Source: Rhizobium chutanense
Lineage (GTDB): Bacteria > Pseudomonadota > Alphaproteobacteria > Rhizobiales > Rhizobiaceae
NCBI RefSeq assembly: GCF_002531935.1
Contig: NZ_NWSV01000023.1
Location: 44,824 to 108,823 of the forward strand
Direction: 5' to 3'
DNA length: 64,000 nt
The notes under the pieces are model-generated. The model ran no database searches, was not told where the DNA came from, and saw only the letters and a program-made list of their open reading frames with translations. Position numbers and translations under genes: made by a program. Positions 60,946 to 64,000 of the stretch are shown piece after piece. Position 1 is the first letter of the stretch; the number at the start of each line of letters is the position of its first letter.

Positions 60946-61656
60946 TCACACCAGACCGTGGTCTTTAGCGATCGCAACGAGTTGCGGAACGGTTGCCGCT
61001 TCGAGCTTTTCGCGCGCTTTATCGAGGTAGTGCTGCACTGTCCTTGGATTGATCCCCGTCAACATTGCGGTTTCCGGGGCGCTTTTGCCCTTTGCCGCCC
61101 ACATGAGGCACATTGCTTCTCTTGGTGAAAGCAACCGCTTCGGAGCGACAATCGTCGTCGCTGCGATGATCTTCAGGCGGTAATGGATCGTCAGAACCGC
61201 CCGGATCGCTTGTTGCGCATCCTGCAGTTTTGAAACGTCAGCCGTCTGCGCAGAGGACGCAAACGTCAGCATCATCGTCGACCCGAAACTTCCTTCGACG
61301 GGTATCGTCACCCCACTGCGAATGCCGTGATCGATCGCCTGGTCCCGAAAGCGCCTGAGTTCAGAGGTTCCACGGGCCGGCCAATCGTCGGCCGTCCAGG
61401 AAAAAATTTCCATGCGACGCTTGGCTTCCGTGACGACCGGATCGATGCGGGAATATTGGTTGCCGAGGTAAATGTCCTGCCATTCCTCGGGATAGGAATT
61501 GAATGCACGGACTTCAGCGCCTTCAGTTTGCAGGTACGCGAATCGCTCGAAACCATAAGCGTTCGCGAAGCTTTTCAGGGCACTCTTGATCATACGCTCA
61601 TCGCGTGCAGCCTCTATCATATCAATCAAATTTCTTAGTGCGTCATTCAATGCCAC
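60946..61656 (-). CDS. traR: TraR-like quorum-sensing transcription activator
   Basis: A 236-aa LuxR-type protein. The autoinducer-binding domain has the conserved Trp and Tyr in EEWQDIYLGNQYSRIDPVVTEA and Trp in FSWTADDW. The GerE-type DNA-binding domain is LLSPREAMCLMWAAKGKSAPETAMLTGINPRTVQHYLDKAREKL in parts. With acyl-homoserine lactone it would activate tra and trb genes. TraM lies next to it. No traI synthase is in the window; it is expected at the head of the trb operon. Minus strand, downstream of cinR. Confidence 0.85.
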   Translation of the reverse strand: MALNDALRNLIDMIEAARDERMIKSALKSFANAYGFERFAYLQTEGAEVRAFNSYPEEWQDIYLGNQYSRIDPVVTEAKRRMEIFSWTADDWPARGTSELRRFRDQAIDHGIRSGVTIPVEGSFGSTMMLTFASSAQTADVSKLQDAQQAIRAVLTIHYRLKIIAATTIVAPKRLLSPREAMCLMWAAKGKSAPETAMLTGINPRTVQHYLDKAREKLEAATVPQLVAIAKDHGLV

Positions 61657-61756
61657 TCTCCAAATGTCCGGCGCGCAAGGCAGCTACAGGCTCCCTTGTC
61701 GCGTCGTTGGAAAATGCAGCGGGATTGCGAGGAGATAAATCCCCCAAACCGATACC

Positions 61757-62497
61757 CTAGTTTGGGTTACCCACATGCGGAGTGATAAGGTTCAGGTGTA
61801 CCGCATGGGCAATTGCGGCCGATAGCGTGGGGCAACCCAGCTTGTATCGTGCTGATTTCAGATATCCACGCGCCGTGTGCTCGGACAGTCCTAGGATTCC
61901 AGCAATGTCCTTGCTGTCTTTGCCGCGCGAGGCCCAGTGAAGGCACTCGACCTCCCTGGTTCCGAGCGCCGGCACCGGATCGTTTTCCCCGTGCAGTTCG
62001 AACACCGCTTTCCGGTGCAGAAGAAAACCCAGCTCGATCCACTCAGGTCGGAACCGCCGTTCTATCGCTGTCCATTCTTCATCACTTATCTGCGAATTGA
62101 TCGAAAGAAGCGACCGGCGGGATTTATCAACGATCGGTATCGAGACGCCGTTGCCTCCGATACCGTGCATCTCTGCATCCACCATGAATTGATGTGCACT
62201 GTCAGGGATGTCAATCTCACGCCAATCGAATGGCAGCTGACGAGAAAAGCCCTCTCGAACAATCGGGTCGACATTGATGTAGTCGTTCAGAAGGTATCGC
62301 GAAACCCAGCTATCAGGGTACGTGGTTCTGACGAACGGGGCATCGACGCTATCGACAATGGTCCTTGCGAGATGAAACGTGACGAAATCCACGGGATAGT
62401 GCTGTTGGAACTCGTCCAATGCGACGGCTACTGTCGTTGCATTTTTCACTGCGGTGGAGGCCTTAAGATAGCTCGGCGAATATTGATTTTCCTGCAT
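61757..62497 (-). CDS. cinR: CinR-like LuxR-family regulator
   Basis: A 246-aa LuxR-type regulator. The sensor has YPDSWVSRYLLNDYINVDPIVREG (aligned Trp, Tyr and Asp residues) and LPFDWREI. The C-terminal HTH is LGTREVECLHWASRGKDSKDIAGILGLSEHTARGYLKSARYKLG in parts. On p42a of R. etli a cinR gene next to traR is needed for transfer, and the order here (trbI, cinR, traR, traM) is consistent with that. The name rests on position and similarity of style, not on phylogeny. Confidence 0.78.
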   Translation of the reverse strand: MQENQYSPSYLKASTAVKNATTVAVALDEFQQHYPVDFVTFHLARTIVDSVDAPFVRTTYPDSWVSRYLLNDYINVDPIVREGFSRQLPFDWREIDIPDSAHQFMVDAEMHGIGGNGVSIPIVDKSRRSLLSINSQISDEEWTAIERRFRPEWIELGFLLHRKAVFELHGENDPVPALGTREVECLHWASRGKDSKDIAGILGLSEHTARGYLKSARYKLGCPTLSAAIAHAVHLNLITPHVGNPN

Positions 62498-62680
62498 GCT
62501 TCTTTCTCTGCAACAATAACTTTCGTTGAAGGGTGCTCACATAAAATCGTCTAGCCCGGCCTGAATTGCAACCCAAGAAGGCCTACTTGGAGTCATATCT
62601 CCTATACACGCTACCTATGGATGTGTTTTTCGCGCAAGTGACGGCTGCTGCCGAGTCCCCAAAATGACCGACAAAGACCG

Positions 62681-63976
62681 TCACTGCCGGTAGGTCGACG
62701 GGAAAATTATGTCCTGATCGACCAGCACATTGAATTTGTAGCCGGGCCGGATGCGAACCGTCGGCTGAACGTTCAGGTTCTTCGAGATCGTCTCTTCCGC
62801 TACCCGGCCGAATGATTCGGCAAAATTCCGTCGTGCTGCATCCGAGGCGCTATCCTGCGTCGCGAGCGTCGAACTCTCGGGCATCGACATCTCGATCCCG
62901 GTCCCGATGATTGCCACCAGCGCCGCCGAACCGAAAGTCCTCCATAGATGCCGGTCGACCTTATCCTTGAAGCCCCCATATCCTTCGGCGTCCGTGCCTG
63001 CCATGCCGCCGATCTGTAGGGTCGACCCATTCGGGAAAATGAGGTCCGTCCAGACGACGAGAACCCGTTCCTGGCCGAAGGACACCTTGGAATCGTAGCG
63101 ACCGAACAGCTTGGCGCCCTGCGGAATAAGGAGGCGGTAGCCGGTCGCGCTGTCGTAGACATTCTGGCTGACCTGAGCGGTAATGCGCCCCGGCAGGTCC
63201 GAATTAAGGCCGGTGATCAATGTCGCCGGGATGACCGAACCGCGCTTCAATTCGTAGGGCGACATCTGCGGCACGACCTGGTTTGGCAGGTAGCCGAGAT
63301 CCTTGATGTCCTGATTGAAGAAATCCTCCTTTGACGTCTGTCCGTTCTGATCGACGTTCTGGCCCATCAGGCCGGATTTCATTGCGGCGGCATAAAGGTC
63401 TGAGGCACTGTTCACGGCTGCATTTGTCGGCTGGCGGCCGTTGTCATTGTTGGAGGTTGTGGCCTTCTCGACATCTCCGATATCTACCTTCAGCGGCGAA
63501 TCGAGCGCGGTAGCGCGGGCCTGCAGACGCGCCATCCGTTGGCGTTGCGCTTCCCGAATGTATTGCTCGTCCTGCTCCCGCTTCAGCCTCGCCTTCCACT
63601 CTTCTTCCGACTCGAGCCGTTGTCGCCGGTCTTGTCGTTCCACTGGTTGGCGCTCGACGACGGGTTCCTGCTTTTCCTTTTTTTCCACGAAGACGGGTGT
63701 CGGCTGAAACACCTCCTGCTTCTCCGGATCGCCGATGATGCCGTCGCTTACGCCCCGTTTGAGCTGGTCGCCGAAGCTGGTCGCAGGGGTGTTGGAAGCC
63801 CCCTCGATGTCGCCGCGATGGAAGGACAGCCCGCGCAGCGACAGACCGATCACGACGACGCCGACGAACAGCACGATGACGATGATGGCGATGATGATCG
63901 GCAGGCGGTTGAGCCGGCGCATGCCATTTTGATCGTCGGCCTGACTGGACGTGCCAAGTTGGAGCGACTGGACCAT
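62681..63976 (-). CDS. trbI: Conjugal transfer protein TrbI (VirB10-like)
   Basis: A 431-aa TrbI. A short cytoplasmic end is followed by one transmembrane helix (IIIAIIVIVLFVGVVVIGLS), a charged periplasmic linker with many Arg/Glu/Gln residues, and the C-terminal VirB10/TrbI beta-barrel domain: RGSVIPATLITGLNSDLPGRI, AQVSQNVYDSATGYRLLIPQG, VDRHLWRTFGSAALVAIIG and RPGYKFNVLVDQDI. It spans inner and outer membranes in the mating pore. GGAGAG precedes the ATG. It is the final gene of the trb operon, whose other genes lie beyond the window. Confidence 0.95.
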   Translation of the reverse strand: MVQSLQLGTSSQADDQNGMRRLNRLPIIIAIIVIVLFVGVVVIGLSLRGLSFHRGDIEGASNTPATSFGDQLKRGVSDGIIGDPEKQEVFQPTPVFVEKKEKQEPVVERQPVERQDRRQRLESEEEWKARLKREQDEQYIREAQRQRMARLQARATALDSPLKVDIGDVEKATTSNNDNGRQPTNAAVNSASDLYAAAMKSGLMGQNVDQNGQTSKEDFFNQDIKDLGYLPNQVVPQMSPYELKRGSVIPATLITGLNSDLPGRITAQVSQNVYDSATGYRLLIPQGAKLFGRYDSKVSFGQERVLVVWTDLIFPNGSTLQIGGMAGTDAEGYGGFKDKVDRHLWRTFGSAALVAIIGTGIEMSMPESSTLATQDSASDAARRNFAESFGRVAEETISKNLNVQPTVRIRPGYKFNVLVDQDIIFPSTYRQ

Positions 63977-64000
63977 ATTGCTCTCCGTCAGTTGCGCTGC

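Noticed and set aside
62498..62680. Ti-type tra box between trbI and cinR
   Set aside because: No 18-bp dyad resembling the consensus was seen; only the weak 15-bp inverted repeat near traC is a candidate.

Overview
The window looks like part of a large conjugative plasmid of a Rhizobium-type alphaproteobacterium. The main evidence is a Ti/p42a-style transfer system: traC-traD-traG diverging from traA-traF-traB-traH around an oriT with the rhizobial nick-site signature, plus trbI, two LuxR-type regulators (CinR-like and TraR-like) and a TraM-type antiactivator. High GC, ROSE-type heat-shock leaders, DUF736, DUF1419, DUF982 and Usg proteins support the same placement. No repABC origin, rRNA, tRNA, transposase or CRISPR array was found.

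Region 1 (1-14 kb, metabolic cargo). It starts with the tail of a branched-chain amino-acid-type ABC binding protein, a zinc alcohol dehydrogenase and an FMN reductase. On the minus strand follow a small-molecule kinase, a D-2-hydroxyacid dehydrogenase, PEP carboxylase and a LysR regulator. A plus-strand operon then encodes glutaryl-CoA dehydrogenase, 3-hydroxybutyryl-CoA dehydrogenase, a truncated ETF-ubiquinone oxidoreductase, a class III CoA-transferase and ETF beta and alpha. Together these suggest glutarate (or lysine/aromatic-derived glutaryl-CoA) oxidation, with electrons passed to ETF.

Region 2 (14-35.4 kb, plasmid maintenance or leading-region block). This is a series of mostly conserved plasmid genes, many with long structured leaders and hairpin terminators: a minimal LuxR-type HTH protein, a 58-aa protein, a TOPRIM protein, DUF1419 and DUF3085 proteins, a 1702-aa DNA methyltransferase-helicase, a ParB-domain protein, a DUF7007 protein, an ArdC-type antirestriction protein, a stand-alone aspartate decarboxylase (PanD), two near-identical DUF736 genes bracketing a Fic protein, several proteins under 60 aa, and a WGR protein. 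Two leaders share a three-hairpin RNA fold with compensatory changes.

Region 3 (35.4-46.9 kb, DNA processing for conjugation). It holds a Nudix hydrolase, a membrane-anchored nuclease, traG, traD, traC, oriT, traA (MOBQ relaxase-helicase), traF, traB and traH. These are followed by seven 24-bp tandem repeats and a second Fic protein with an AbiEi-like N-terminus.

Region 4 (46.9-60.1 kb, stress and proteostasis cargo). It holds a DUF982 protein, three small heat-shock proteins (two behind ROSE-like RNA thermometers), Usg, groES-groEL with a CIRCE-like element and an RpoH-like promoter, a glycosyltransferase and glycogen-debranching enzyme pair, an NDUFS4-like fusion, an RNA-polymerase-omega-like protein, an SPW membrane protein, a DegP-type protease and an orphan gatC. 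It sits between the tra and trb/quorum-sensing blocks, like cargo inserted into the transfer region.

Region 5 (60.2-64 kb, transfer control and mating pore). It holds an XRE regulator, traM, traR, cinR and trbI, the last being the VirB10-like end of a trb operon that continues beyond the window.
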